From Gammaproteobacteria bacterium (GTDB lineage Bacteria > Pseudomonadota > Gammaproteobacteria > JAJFKG01): DNA of 64,000 nt. The notes under the pieces are model-generated. The model had not been told where the DNA came from. It saw only the letters and a list, made by a program, of their open reading frames with translations, and did no database searches. Positions 8,404-17,160 of this stretch are shown one piece after another; position 1 is the first letter of the stretch; the number at the start of each line of letters is the position of its first letter. Made by a program: the position numbers and the translations under genes. The stretch is taken from NCBI GenBank assembly GCA_021773335.1, contig JAJFKG010000016.1, positions 1-64,000 of the forward strand, written 5' to 3'.

Positions 8404-8826
8404 ATGCCGAGCAATAATCAACAGGAAGTTGCTAAAGCAACAGCGAGAGACATACGTCGTGCTTTTAGCTGGGGCTCTACCATCGCCCATTGGTCGTCAT
8501 TAGCGACCAGCGCATCAAAAACAGGGTGGACAAGCATCCATACTGCCAAGTTTACTCTCAATGCGATATTGCAAGGATTGCATGAATTATTCGAGTATTT
8601 TGATATGGCGGTAGCAGCAGAAGTTACCGCCATCATAAATGTTGCATTCAACATCTTGTTTATCGCACATGAATTGCTTCAAGACAAACTGGGACAATCG
8701 ACAGAGAACTATGTTGCCAGCTCCAGCGCTGTAGCAGCTCATTCGCCAGCTGAGTTGATATACCAACAACCGCCTGGTGACATAAACCTCCCACCGTCAT
8801 CTATCACGTTCAATTACGACTACTAA
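8404..8826 (+). CDS. Hypothetical protein with hydrophobic centre
   Basis: 140 residues from the ATG at 8404, chosen because AAAAAAGGAA lies just upstream; an in-frame ATG at 8359 lacks a good site. The centre (about residues 55-100) is amphipathic to hydrophobic (EVTAIINVAFNILFIAHELL). The tail is Ser/Ala/Pro-rich (VASSSAVAAHSPAEL, then PPGDINLPPSSITF). No known domain recognised. The composition resembles small secreted or membrane-associated proteins, but that is a guess. Confidence 0.5.
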   Translation: MPSNNQQEVAKATARDIRRAFSWGSTIAHWSSLATSASKTGWTSIHTAKFTLNAILQGLHELFEYFDMAVAAEVTAIINVAFNILFIAHELLQDKLGQSTENYVASSSAVAAHSPAELIYQQPPGDINLPPSSITFNYDY

Positions 8827-8888
8827 GCTGAGCTGATGAGTTAGCGCGTAATAGGTGTTAACTATTGTGTCTAAAACAGCACTGCGGT

Positions 8889-9341
8889 CTAATGTGGCCG
8901 CATTGCTATTATTTGGGATGTTCTTTCTTTTTCCCAGTCCGAAGGCGGATATTGTTTATCCCAGACCTCAAACAATTTACGCTGCTTTTTGCTAATCGGC
9001 ACCCCATAGGTTTTATTCATGTAGAAATAAGTCCGTGCGATAAAGCCTCTGGTCTCAGATGATGGTTGTACTTTCTTGCTCTTAAAGTCAATCACCATTT
9101 GGCACTGCCCATACTGATAAGGTTTTTCACCTAAATCTGTGAACGTAAAATTGGAACGGTCACCATTGACCTCACCGATTGCCGGTACCAAATTCATTAA
9201 GTCTGATTCCATCGCTCGAAACGTGGGATCTACTTTTTCACAGCACTGACGACCTTTATACTACTTGCCATTTTTCTTCGTGCAAATCGGTTCACGCCAA
9301 CACTGACGTGTCTGGCCAAATGCCCAAGCTGGCACGATATG
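8889..9341 (-). pseudogene. endA: Endonuclease I (EndA/Vvn-like) remnant
   Basis: The leftward frame from 9341 begins with HIVPAWAFGQTRQCWRE, the block around the catalytic histidine of endonuclease I. It hits an in-frame TAG at 9261-9263, then continues FRAMESDLMNLVPAIGEVNG and ARTYFYMNKTYG, both hallmark segments, to a stop at 8889. Everything before the catalytic histidine, including the signal peptide, is gone, and a TAA sits directly upstream. The family makes secreted or periplasmic non-specific nucleases. The gene is dead here; the ORF from 9212 has no catalytic site. Confidence 0.82.
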
Positions 9342-9628
9342 TTATGTCGCTATGAAAGTGTTACTTTTTTAAAGTAGCAATCAATATGTTTCGGCGCTAT
9401 GCAGTTAATTACCCGCTTACCGAACACACTGATATTTCCGACAAAAAACTTTATCGGAAGTGCAGCTTACCGTAGAATGGCGGATTCAAGCAATAAGTGC
9501 AACACTTCGTAAAATAGTACCCATCCCTGATTTGAATTAGTGTGATTACCGAGGGAAACTGTCGGACTAATTACCAAGCGATTTTGTCGTACCAGGATAC
9601 CTGGTGAGGCACTTTGACTCAAGTCATT

Positions 9629-9775
9629 CTAGGCAGCAATCATAGCCTTTGCCTTGGCTTGCCTAAGAACAATCGTATTCATCTTCTCCCTAAGCCAGAC
9701 ATTTCTAACGCCACTGGAGCTAATATTAATGTTATGGTTTTTCAATAATTGCCTAGATTGATGTGGTCTACAAGG
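9629..9775 (-). pseudogene. IS481-type transposase fragment
   Basis: The reverse frame encodes about 48 residues including HQSRQLLKNHNINISSSGV followed by RNVWLR and a Lys/Ala-rich tail. This resembles the N-terminal helix-turn-helix of IS481/IS3-like transposases (pattern S..GVR.VWLRH). A stop lies at 9629-9631 and no catalytic domain follows. Identification is from memory of this short motif. Confidence 0.45.
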
Positions 9776-9804
9776 AGCCTGTAAATTAAATTGTGTAACG
9801 GCTC
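9775..9804. repeat. Solo IS256-like terminal repeat
   Basis: The 30 bases starting GAGCCTGTAAAT and ending ACGGCTC match 1-30 at 23 positions, in the same orientation. No transposase follows on the right. Likely a scar of a deleted element. Confidence 0.45.
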
Positions 9805-9867
9805 ATATTTGATAACCTGGTATTAGGAGACAAACCAATAATCCTGTTGTTTGCTGAAGGCTTACGC

Positions 9868-10515
9868 TTAATTCTCCCCTGAATGGATTATGCAATTTTT
9901 TGTTTTAGGTATATTTTCACAATTATCTTGTTCAGCATATTCGATAACTATTGAAATTTGGTGTCTTAAGTTTGGAGTATGATAAAATGCTTTCTTTTCT
10001 TGCCAAAACCTATATTGCTTGATCAATTCAGGATAAAGCACCATATTTTTACAAGCACCATGGTTGATCCTCGTCATAAAGCTATCGTTAATATTACTGT
10101 CAACACAGTGGCTAAACTCACTGTCCCAAAGATTAAAATACCTGCGAGCCAAGTTTCTTTTCTTTATATCCTCCTTTTCAACTTCAAAAGTGCCAGGAAA
10201 CTCTTTGTATATCCTATTGTACCAATCATTCATTTCATTATATGTTCTGCCTTTGATTTCGTGTTTTATCTGATCTAATTGCGAATATGCCAATATTAGC
10301 GAAACGACAGCAATGGTTATCGTTGCTGAAAATTTTAAAACAAACTTAGCTCTTTTATCAGAAGGATTTGTACTTGAACTTTGCTTGGGGGTTTTTATAT
10401 AAAATCTAGTTAGATAGAAACTCGCAAGAAAAATTATGCATGCTAGAAGAGCATAACCCAAGAGCACATTATCACAAATAAAATTTAGCATCTGATACAA
10501 AGTTTGACAAAGCAT
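9868..10515 (-). CDS. Hypothetical two-helix membrane protein
   Basis: 215 residues. Two hydrophobic segments (about residues 17-38, LLGYALLACIIFLASFYL, and 57-78, LKFSATITIAVVSLILAY) are followed by a charged, aromatic-rich soluble domain (YNEMNDWYNRIYKEFPGTFE and onward). The layout resembles small membrane proteins with a DUF4760-like cytoplasmic part, but I cannot assign a family with confidence. It stands alone between IS debris and a TA locus. Confidence 0.5.
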   Translation of the reverse strand: MLCQTLYQMLNFICDNVLLGYALLACIIFLASFYLTRFYIKTPKQSSSTNPSDKRAKFVLKFSATITIAVVSLILAYSQLDQIKHEIKGRTYNEMNDWYNRIYKEFPGTFEVEKEDIKKRNLARRYFNLWDSEFSHCVDSNINDSFMTRINHGACKNMVLYPELIKQYRFWQEKKAFYHTPNLRHQISIVIEYAEQDNCENIPKTKNCIIHSGEN

Positions 10516-10671
10516 GATAATTCATAATCCTATGACAATAGTTAGCATGTCGGCTGAATTCAAAATAAGTTTAGACGTTTTGTAAGCCCTCATTTATAAA
10601 GTGTTTCATAATGTCTATTTTAACTCCTTGATTAAACATCAGTTTATAGTGAACATGAGATTGACATTGAT

Positions 10672-10694
10672 TTGTAGTCACATTGCGACCACAA
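10672..10694. promoter_or_regulatory. Probable relB operator, imperfect palindrome
   Basis: A 23-base near-palindrome: the left arm TTGTAGTCACA and the reverse complement of the right arm TTGTGGTCGCA agree at 9 of 11 positions. It lies 31 bases upstream of the relB start, next to TTGACA at 10661-10666. RelB-type antitoxins usually bind such sites. Confidence 0.5.
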
Positions 10695-10724
10695 TAAAGC
10701 ATATACCTAGTGGAGGAAATATTT

Positions 10725-10991
10725 ATGCGTACAGCTGATACTTATGTACGGGCGCGTATTGACGCAAAGACGAAACAACAAGCTACTAATGCTCTAGAAG
10801 CAATGGGTTTATCAGTTTCGGATGCAATTCGTTTGCTGATGATTCGGGTAGCTGAGGAACATCGCCTCCCTTTTGAAGTCAAAAGACCAAACTTAGTGAG
10901 TCAACAAGCGATACACGAACTTGAAGAAGGCAAGGGAGAAGTATTTAACAGTGTTGATGAGCTCATGGATGACTTGAATGAGGAAGATTAA
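10725..10991 (+). CDS. relB: RelB/DinJ-family antitoxin
   Basis: 88 residues from ATG 10725, chosen because GGAGG lies 6-9 bases upstream. The N-terminus MRTADTYVRARIDAKTK followed by LEAMGLSVSDAIRLLMIRVA is the ribbon-helix-helix domain of DinJ/RelB antitoxins; the acidic C-terminus (SVDELMDDLNEED) would wrap the toxin. It overlaps the YafQ-like gene by 14 bases. That toxin is frameshifted, so the antitoxin is now probably an orphan. Confidence 0.87.
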   Translation: MRTADTYVRARIDAKTKQQATNALEAMGLSVSDAIRLLMIRVAEEHRLPFEVKRPNLVSQQAIHELEEGKGEVFNSVDELMDDLNEED

Positions 10992-11261
10992 GCGCACGTC
11001 CGCTTTCAAGCGCGATTATAAACGTGTAAGGCGTCCCCGCGCTACGATAAAAAGTTAGAGGAGTGGCTCAAAGAGATTTTGGGTTATTTGGTTATTGATC
11101 AGATGCTTCCAACTCATTATCGTGACCATGCCTTAAGTGGTGATTGGAATGGTTTTCGTGAGTGCCATATTAAGCCTGATTTGCTATTAATTTATAAAAA
11201 ACCAGATGAAGAATTTTTACAACTCGCAAGACTTGGTTCTCACAGCGAACTTTTTAACTAG
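10978..11261 (+). pseudogene. yafQ: YafQ-family toxin, frameshifted
   Basis: It starts MRKIKRTSAFKRDYKRVRRP in one frame and stops at a TAG near 11058. A second frame continues RYDKKLEEWLKEI to HYRDHALSGDWNGFREC, HIKPDLLLIYKK and LARLGSHSELFN, the typical YafQ core and tail. One C missing from the run at 11035-11038 explains the shift: a fifth C gives RPPRYDKK. The C-terminal catalytic residues are present but out of frame, so no full toxin is made. Confidence 0.85.
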
Positions 11262-11349
11262 TATACGAGTGTTTTTTAGAATCGATGACTTTTTTAAAAA
11301 TAGCATTGATTGCTATGCGACAATTTTCACATGAGGCAGGTATCAAACC

Positions 11350-11685
11350 ATGATGAATTACAAAGGTTATATTGGACACGTGAATTATGATGATGAGTCT
11401 AAGCTATTCTCAGGCGAGGTCATTAATACCCGCGATGTGATCACCTTTCAAGGCACATCCGTTAACGAATTGGAACATGCCTTTAGAGACTCTATTGACG
11501 ACTATCTTGAGTTTTGTGCTGAGCGCGGCGAGGAGCCAGAAAAACCATACTCGGGTAAGTTTAATTTAAGCTTAGAACCAGAGTTACATAACCAAGTGGC
11601 CATTGAAGCTGGACTTGCGCATAAAAGTTTGAATGCTTGGGTTCGAGATACATTGAGCAAAGCAGTAAGCCAAGGCCATTACTAA
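11350..11685 (+). CDS. hicB: HicB-family antitoxin, without HicA partner
   Basis: 111 residues. The N-terminal partial RNase-H-like fold (YKGYIGHVNYDDESKLFSGE, then VNELEHAFRDSIDDYLEFC) is followed by a ribbon-helix-helix tail (GKFNLSLEPELHNQVAIEAG, then KSLNAWVRDTLSKAV), the layout of HicB antitoxins that bind DNA. GAGG precedes the tandem ATGATG start. No intact HicA toxin lies on either side; the short upstream frame ending just before the ATG is too short to identify. Confidence 0.82.
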   Translation: MMNYKGYIGHVNYDDESKLFSGEVINTRDVITFQGTSVNELEHAFRDSIDDYLEFCAERGEEPEKPYSGKFNLSLEPELHNQVAIEAGLAHKSLNAWVRDTLSKAVSQGHY

Positions 11686-11958
11686 TAACACGAATGCGTT
11701 CGCTTATCTATTAAAAATACGAGAGGGCCAAGAACTGAAGTTTAATATTGAATGGGACTTGTCAGAGAATAATACGCACTGGGACTATTCTTTGAAACAA
11801 AAGGACAGATTCAAAATATAATTTTTGCACTTGACACGAGATACTGAAAACCACCTATTATTTCTGATAAGAAGATTAGTGTTTGACTAAGTGTACGGTT
11901 TTTCTTACCTATACTCCTCGTACCTAAAGATGCGGAGTGCTAGGTGTCAAACTCATTT

Positions 11959-12528
11959 CTAAAAGTTCCAATCCGAATCAGACTTGAGTTGTGCCAGGAA
12001 TTTTATTATTTTTTCTCGAGAGACATACCCAAAATAAATATTTTTATGGGACTGTAAGTTACCATACTCTGTATTCGGTTCTCCAGTATAAAGCTGTACT
12101 GGTTGCAGTTTTTTTTGCCAAGTATAATGCAGTTTTATATTATCCAAATCATAGAATAGCAGCAAATTTTTCCTATTTAATTTTAAAGAATCACTCGCTA
12201 ATTTCTCAAAAATTTTAACTTTAAACGCCGGATTCTTAATAAAAAAACCATTGACTTCATATAAGTCATTCAGGGGCTGTTCTTTTAAAAAATTTTGGGC
12301 AAAATCAGCTTGCTTGGGCAATAAGCGCATAAAACGGAAAGGCGGCAAATAAATTATTGTATATCCACCAACAATGGTGTCATCAAGTTTATTGTATACA
12401 AAATAAGTATCACCTTGCCTAAAATAATTGATCGGCAGCTCAATATTAATATATTCCGAGAATAATTTCGAAAAACGTTGCAACAATCCATCATCATCGT
12501 TAATCCTAACAAATGCCAACATGCTCAC
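11959..12528 (-). CDS. Hypothetical protein, 189 residues
   Basis: It starts MSMLAFVRINDDDGLLQRFS. It has mixed alpha/beta character with segments such as TIVGGYTIIYLPPFRFMRLL, LYEVNGFFIKNPAFKVKI and NLLLFYDLDNIKLHYTW. The order strand, helix, strand could fit a GNAT-like fold, but I see no clear acetyl-CoA loop and do not claim it. No close neighbour on the same strand. Confidence 0.5.
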   Translation of the reverse strand: MSMLAFVRINDDDGLLQRFSKLFSEYINIELPINYFRQGDTYFVYNKLDDTIVGGYTIIYLPPFRFMRLLPKQADFAQNFLKEQPLNDLYEVNGFFIKNPAFKVKIFEKLASDSLKLNRKNLLLFYDLDNIKLHYTWQKKLQPVQLYTGEPNTEYGNLQSHKNIYFGYVSREKIIKFLAQLKSDSDWNF

Positions 12529-12774
12529 CTTCTTACTATAAATGGTTTTAATCTTTCAGCGAAATAACAAAGACACCATCAAGCTCGGGATATGGGGTGG
12601 CTTTAAGAGGCTGCAGACTATACGCACATGCCTCGTTGAAGCACTTCTAAATCTTGTTTTTTTAGTGTACGGTAGCTATTATGCTACGTGGGTAGTGACT
12701 TTGCAGCTTTAGCTAGGAGGACGCGCTAATTCTGATAGTTGCAAAAGATGCAGATATATGGAGATTGGCGTCAT

Positions 12775-14298
12775 ATGAGACTATTTAGCAAGTCAAAGTT
12801 AGTTCTCTTTAGTTTGTTACTGTGTATCCTTTTTTGGTTTATGGAATCATTTGGTCATTATTTTTTACTTCCTAATATTCATAGTGTCGGCACTTCAATA
12901 CAACCTGGGATTTTGCGAGAACTATTCAGCCCCTCTGCACATGAGCTCTATACAAGAATATCTATAATTGTTTTAATTCTTGTGTTCAGCATTGTAGCTC
13001 AGCTAATGCTGAACAGACAGAAATTTTTTGCCACTCACGATATGATAACAACTTTGCCCAACAGATACTTAGTACAAAAACTTATTACTGATAGGATCAA
13101 ACGCTTCGACACCTCTAAATGCAGCCACACCTTAGTCATTTGCAAGCCTAGCAATCTAGCATTAATCAGACGCATTATATCTACCGCGGAAGCAGACAAC
13201 TTAATATTAGAAATAGCAACAAAAATGAAAGCTCAATTTGGAGATACATTACTAGGAGTATGGAAATCAGATAACTTTGTCCTATTGCTTAGACACGAGC
13301 TTCATCATCATGATAAATTTGTAGAACAGTTTCTAAAAAAAGTATCCGCTATATTTGAAAAACCAATTTACGTAAGTGATTTTCCGTTTCATTTTGAATT
13401 AACGTTGGGTGCTTGCGAGTATCAAACCGGCTATAATGCAAATGTATGGGTAAAAAATTCATATAAAGCATTATCAAAGGCATTTAGCGAAGCTCTGAAA
13501 TTTTCTTCTTACAACAAAGCTGATGATAGAGAGGACCAAGATTATCTCCGATTTATTGGTGAGTTTTTTGGCGCCTTAAAGCAAAACGAATTAACGCTAT
13601 ATTTACAACCCAAAGTAGATATAAATACCAATAAAACTGATTCTTTTGAGGCACTTTCTAGATGGAACCACCCCAACAAAGGCTTATTAACACCCGGCCA
13701 ATATATACCCAAAATTGAAGAAAGAGTCGCTATTTTAGATTTTGCACGTTATAACATTGAACTTGCATTTGACTATTTCGTAAAGCTACAAGCACTGAAT
13801 AATAAAAATGGCTTATCAATTAATTTATCTTCCGTTAATTTACATGATCACGAGCTAACTCATTTTATAAAGGAAAAAATACATCAACACCAAATTGATC
13901 CAGAATATATTCACTTTGAAATCACGGAAACTTCCTTTTTAAGCAACCCAGAATTAGCAATTAAAACATTAAAATCAATATTCAAGCTTGGATTTAAAAT
14001 TTCACTTGATGACTTTGGTACTGGGTTTAACTCTCTTTCTTATTTAAACAAGTTTCACGTAGATGAAATTAAAATTGACAGATCTTTTATTACAAATATC
14101 GATACCAATTTTATCAATCAAATCATCGTTAAGAATATGACGATACTAGCTCACTCCATTAAAGCACGTGTTTGCGCTGAGGGCATTGAAACTGAGAAAG
14201 AATACGCCTTTCTAAAATCCATTGGCTGTGACCTTGGCCAAGGATATTATTGGTCAAAGCCGAAATCCTTCCAGGAAACGCTAGATGAAGTGACCTAG
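12775..14298 (+). CDS. Membrane c-di-GMP phosphodiesterase (degenerate GGDEF, intact EAL)
   Basis: 507 residues from ATG 12775 (GGAG 11 bases upstream; TTG 12739 is an alternative). Two N-terminal membrane helices (about residues 8-25 and 60-80) flank a short periplasmic loop. The GGDEF-like domain has lost its signature (GVWKSDNFVLLLR stands at the motif), so it is not expected to make c-di-GMP. The EAL domain keeps its active-site set: FEALSRW, INLSS, EITETS, LDDFGTGFNSL, KIDRSF, AEGIET and GQGYYWSKP. It should hydrolyse c-di-GMP, possibly controlled by the degenerate domain. It is a single gene with no visible operon partner. Confidence 0.9.
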   Translation: MRLFSKSKLVLFSLLLCILFWFMESFGHYFLLPNIHSVGTSIQPGILRELFSPSAHELYTRISIIVLILVFSIVAQLMLNRQKFFATHDMITTLPNRYLVQKLITDRIKRFDTSKCSHTLVICKPSNLALIRRIISTAEADNLILEIATKMKAQFGDTLLGVWKSDNFVLLLRHELHHHDKFVEQFLKKVSAIFEKPIYVSDFPFHFELTLGACEYQTGYNANVWVKNSYKALSKAFSEALKFSSYNKADDREDQDYLRFIGEFFGALKQNELTLYLQPKVDINTNKTDSFEALSRWNHPNKGLLTPGQYIPKIEERVAILDFARYNIELAFDYFVKLQALNNKNGLSINLSSVNLHDHELTHFIKEKIHQHQIDPEYIHFEITETSFLSNPELAIKTLKSIFKLGFKISLDDFGTGFNSLSYLNKFHVDEIKIDRSFITNIDTNFINQIIVKNMTILAHSIKARVCAEGIETEKEYAFLKSIGCDLGQGYYWSKPKSFQETLDEVT

Positions 14299-14453
14299 AA
14301 AAAAACTGGCAGAATCTCGCAGAAGTGCGACATAACAGTTGGCGTTCGGTAGAAAATAAACGCGGATATTACACGCCACTGAAAATGATTGACAAACAGT
14401 AGAGTTCTATCGGTAAATTAGGAATACTTTGTCACACTTGAAGACATGAATTT

Positions 14454-15629
14454 CTAGGCACCATCAGGTACGAGAGGCATAGCTTCTTTAAAGGTTAGCC
14501 ACAGTTTGTTTTCATAATCATATAACTTACATTGCTTAAAAATATTAAATACATAGCGCCACTTAAACGTATACTCATGAAAATAGCTTCCATACTCTTC
14601 TTTTAGTGCTTGATAGGCTTTTGGCAAGTGATAAAAAGGGATACGTGTATCTAAGTGGTGAGGAATGTGTATCATAATGTTATGCGATATTATCTTTGCT
14701 AACTTTGATAAACGAAAAACAGTACAACAATGGAGAGCGCCAACGGTATGCGACCATTCATCCCTCTGGTTGAAAAATGGAATATCCGGATGCGTATGGT
14801 GCAGATAAACCAGCAGCCCTACTCCATAATTAAAAATAATCAGTGGTAAAATTAACACTGCAATAACGCCAATGATACCGCCAGCAAAATAATAACTTAA
14901 GCCAGAGACGATGAGCATATAAGCTAATACGAGCACTTTCCCTCTTCGATAATATCGGCGCTTCTCTTTATTTTTTCCTGGATTAAATCTCCAAGTGTAT
15001 TTCCACCATATTTGACGCAAATAATGCACCGCGCACGTAAAAAAGTTCCGCTCAACCCTATAAAGGGCTCGTTGGTAAAATGACAATGCATGATAATCCT
15101 GAGGGCTTAACGGTAACCAAACAGCATCGATTGGCGTGAAAGATACAAAACCATGATGAACTTTATTGTGTCCGTATAACCAAATACGATAGACACTCAG
15201 AGATGGCAACATGAAAAGCGTCCCCAGTATTTCAGCCGTTCTATTACTTTTAAACAGAGCACCATGGGCCGCATCGTGTGCCCAAATGAACATCATTGCT
15301 GCAGCGATACCAAAAATAGTCCCACCTAAGAGTTTAAGCACGGTACTTGTACTAGTAAAAACAACAACTATTCCTATAGCCAAAATTAAAAGATCGAAAG
15401 CCGCCCAAGCAAAATTCAACCGCATGGAGCGCACATAGCAAGCCTTAGGAATAACCTTTCTGACCTCTGAAGATTTTAACGCTTGGACCTTTTGCCATTG
15501 GCTTTTACCACTTCTATTGTTATTTGTATTAATCTTGTGCGAGGCCGTACGCTTCTTGACAGAACTGGTGGTATCTTTTTTCATAGATTTTCGGATTGTT
15601 TGAACGCGTATTTTTGTGCTTTTGATCAT
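14454..15629 (-). CDS. Membrane fatty acid desaturase
   Basis: 391 residues. The three histidine boxes of membrane desaturases are present: HDAAHG, HNKVHH and HIPHHLD, with paired hydrophobic regions around residues 70-115 and 230-275. These bind the di-iron centre that inserts a double bond into acyl chains. The first ~50 residues are Lys/Ser/Thr-rich; internal ATGs (e.g. MKKDTTSS) are alternative starts. Chain position and substrate (phospholipid or acyl-CoA) cannot be told from sequence. Confidence 0.88.
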   Translation of the reverse strand: MIKSTKIRVQTIRKSMKKDTTSSVKKRTASHKINTNNNRSGKSQWQKVQALKSSEVRKVIPKACYVRSMRLNFAWAAFDLLILAIGIVVVFTSTSTVLKLLGGTIFGIAAAMMFIWAHDAAHGALFKSNRTAEILGTLFMLPSLSVYRIWLYGHNKVHHGFVSFTPIDAVWLPLSPQDYHALSFYQRALYRVERNFFTCAVHYLRQIWWKYTWRFNPGKNKEKRRYYRRGKVLVLAYMLIVSGLSYYFAGGIIGVIAVLILPLIIFNYGVGLLVYLHHTHPDIPFFNQRDEWSHTVGALHCCTVFRLSKLAKIISHNIMIHIPHHLDTRIPFYHLPKAYQALKEEYGSYFHEYTFKWRYVFNIFKQCKLYDYENKLWLTFKEAMPLVPDGA

Positions 15630-15963
15630 GTGTAAATTTGGTGGAAAATTGTAGCCCCTTAATAACTAATAGCGGATTTGGCACAGCTACAAAGGTTGTT
15701 AATAGGAGATAATGGAATGCATATTATGAGATGCCTATTTTTCTTTACCCATTAGCAGAAAAACTTTGGCCACAATAGCACACATAATCTGGGAAAGCTC
15801 TTATTTGGGGTATTTATTTTTTAGTGCCCAGATAGTACCTTCTCTATCTGAGCGCTGAGTCTGCTTGAGTGAATACGGTACTCTCTAACTCCTTCATTAT
15901 TCACGACAATTTTTCTTGCCAGTAACGATTACAAATGGAGTCCTCTTTCTTATTTTAATTACA
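15630..15963. other. Intergenic region, nothing recognised
   Basis: No reading frame, RNA gene or repeat that I can support. Confidence 0.5.
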
Positions 15964-16476
15964 TCAAAACAAATTGATAATCCGCTTACGCAATGCTGTT
16001 TTGAAGAAAGCAAGAAATATAACCGCGCCTAAGATAACAATTAATGAGTTGATATCCCAAACATCGACAACCACACCGACGCCAAAACCTGCTGCCGGTG
16101 GGTGCTGCAGATTAAAGAGATTCATCAACCATACAATCGCACCTAAAACTAGCGCCGCACTAAACTCATAGACAAAACGTTCGTGCATGAGGAAAAACAG
16201 TAAGTCAACGCGATTTGCAATAAAGTAGCCACATATCCCGACCACAATTGCAATACCATAACCACCCAAGATATTACGCGCCCGCGCGGTCTCCGTATGC
16301 GGCACACTAAAGGCAATAAAGGTACTTGCCCCCAATGATGTCGAACCAATGATCCGAAACGCCATAGTATGGCCAACAATATCCAGAACATGCAGTATGG
16401 TGAAAATCATTACCATCGCCAATAGGCTTTGGATAAGATAGTTGCGTTTGTGTTTGTAAAAATGTTTGTCGATCAT
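15964..16476 (-). CDS. HPP-family integral membrane protein
   Basis: 170 residues with about four membrane helices. It has the two HPP family signatures: the GSTSLGASTFIAFSVPHTET block around residues 43-62 and NLQHPPAAGFGVGV, which contains the His-Pro-Pro that names the family. HPP proteins have been linked to nitrite transport in some organisms, but the role here is unknown. Short for the family, with no fused CBS domain. Confidence 0.85.
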   Translation of the reverse strand: MIDKHFYKHKRNYLIQSLLAMVMIFTILHVLDIVGHTMAFRIIGSTSLGASTFIAFSVPHTETARARNILGGYGIAIVVGICGYFIANRVDLLFFLMHERFVYEFSAALVLGAIVWLMNLFNLQHPPAAGFGVGVVVDVWDINSLIVILGAVIFLAFFKTALRKRIINLF

Positions 16477-16519
16477 GGTCCATCATTACTATTATTGAGC
16501 GGGCATAATCATACCCGTA

Positions 16520-17152
16520 CTAGGATCTGTTTACAATTCTACTATACAGGGCATAGCCGCGCGCAGCTTTACTCTTGTCTTCGGGAGTTAAAGTAATGGT
16601 TCGCACCAATTCTGCCGCCACTGCGTGCAAAGCCGCTTCATTGCCGGATTGCAATTCAAGCTCAACTTCACAAATCTCTTCACGCTGATTCGCGACAATA
16701 ATTGCCCCTTGATCTAAGACCATCTCAATCTCAGAGCCATCTGCATAGCGCAACAACCACAGCGTACGCTGAAAATCCGTACGAAATAATGCTTGTAACT
16801 CAGGCTCCCAACTATGCGTTAACAACGCTTGTTTTAAAACATCATCATCTGGTAGTAAACTAAAATCAAATTCGGGTTTAGGCAAAGCCTGTTCTAACTC
16901 TTGGCGCTGATGCAAACCTGCCTGACTTTGTCCTGCGTATTTTACTGTTTGAAAAAAATGGCCGTCGATTTCGCGGACGCGCAATCCTACCCCAAGTTTA
17001 AATAAATCCAATCGCGGCGTATCGTAGTAAGTATTACGCACATGCTGCACACTCGGACCACTAGTAGCATGGTCACGCAGATAAGTTAGCTGCTTAAAGG
17101 CTGCAACCTCTGAGTGTGGGATCGTTAATTTTAATTCGACTTCGATGGGCAT
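16520..17152 (-). CDS. CYTH-domain triphosphatase
   Basis: 210 residues. The EVELK motif at residues 4-8 (the ExExK signature) opens the triphosphate tunnel. Further charged strands follow: LGVGLRVREIDGHFFQTVKY, LWLLRYADGSEIEMVLDQG and EICEVELEL. CYTH proteins hydrolyse inorganic triphosphate or thiamine triphosphate, or act as class IV adenylate cyclases. Without a CHAD domain, inorganic triphosphatase is the likeliest activity. Eight bases separate it from the upstream DMT transporter gene, so the two may be co-transcribed. Confidence 0.88.
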   Translation of the reverse strand: MPIEVELKLTIPHSEVAAFKQLTYLRDHATSGPSVQHVRNTYYDTPRLDLFKLGVGLRVREIDGHFFQTVKYAGQSQAGLHQRQELEQALPKPEFDFSLLPDDDVLKQALLTHSWEPELQALFRTDFQRTLWLLRYADGSEIEMVLDQGAIIVANQREEICEVELELQSGNEAALHAVAAELVRTITLTPEDKSKAARGYALYSRIVNRS

Positions 17153-17160
17153 GGGGTTAT

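Larger units (their letters stand above)
9342..9867. other. Decayed region with insertion-sequence debris
   Basis: No intact gene. The part 9342-9628 holds nothing I recognise. The part 9629-9804 has two IS traces listed separately. Confidence 0.4.

Noticed and set aside
9460-9530. AAGTGCAACACTT string as an IS30-type end
   Set aside because: No matching partner end or transposase fragment nearby.
11268-11349. Possible HicA toxin remnant before hicB
   Set aside because: The open frame (ending QFSHEAGIKP) is about 30 codons and has no convincing HicA motif.
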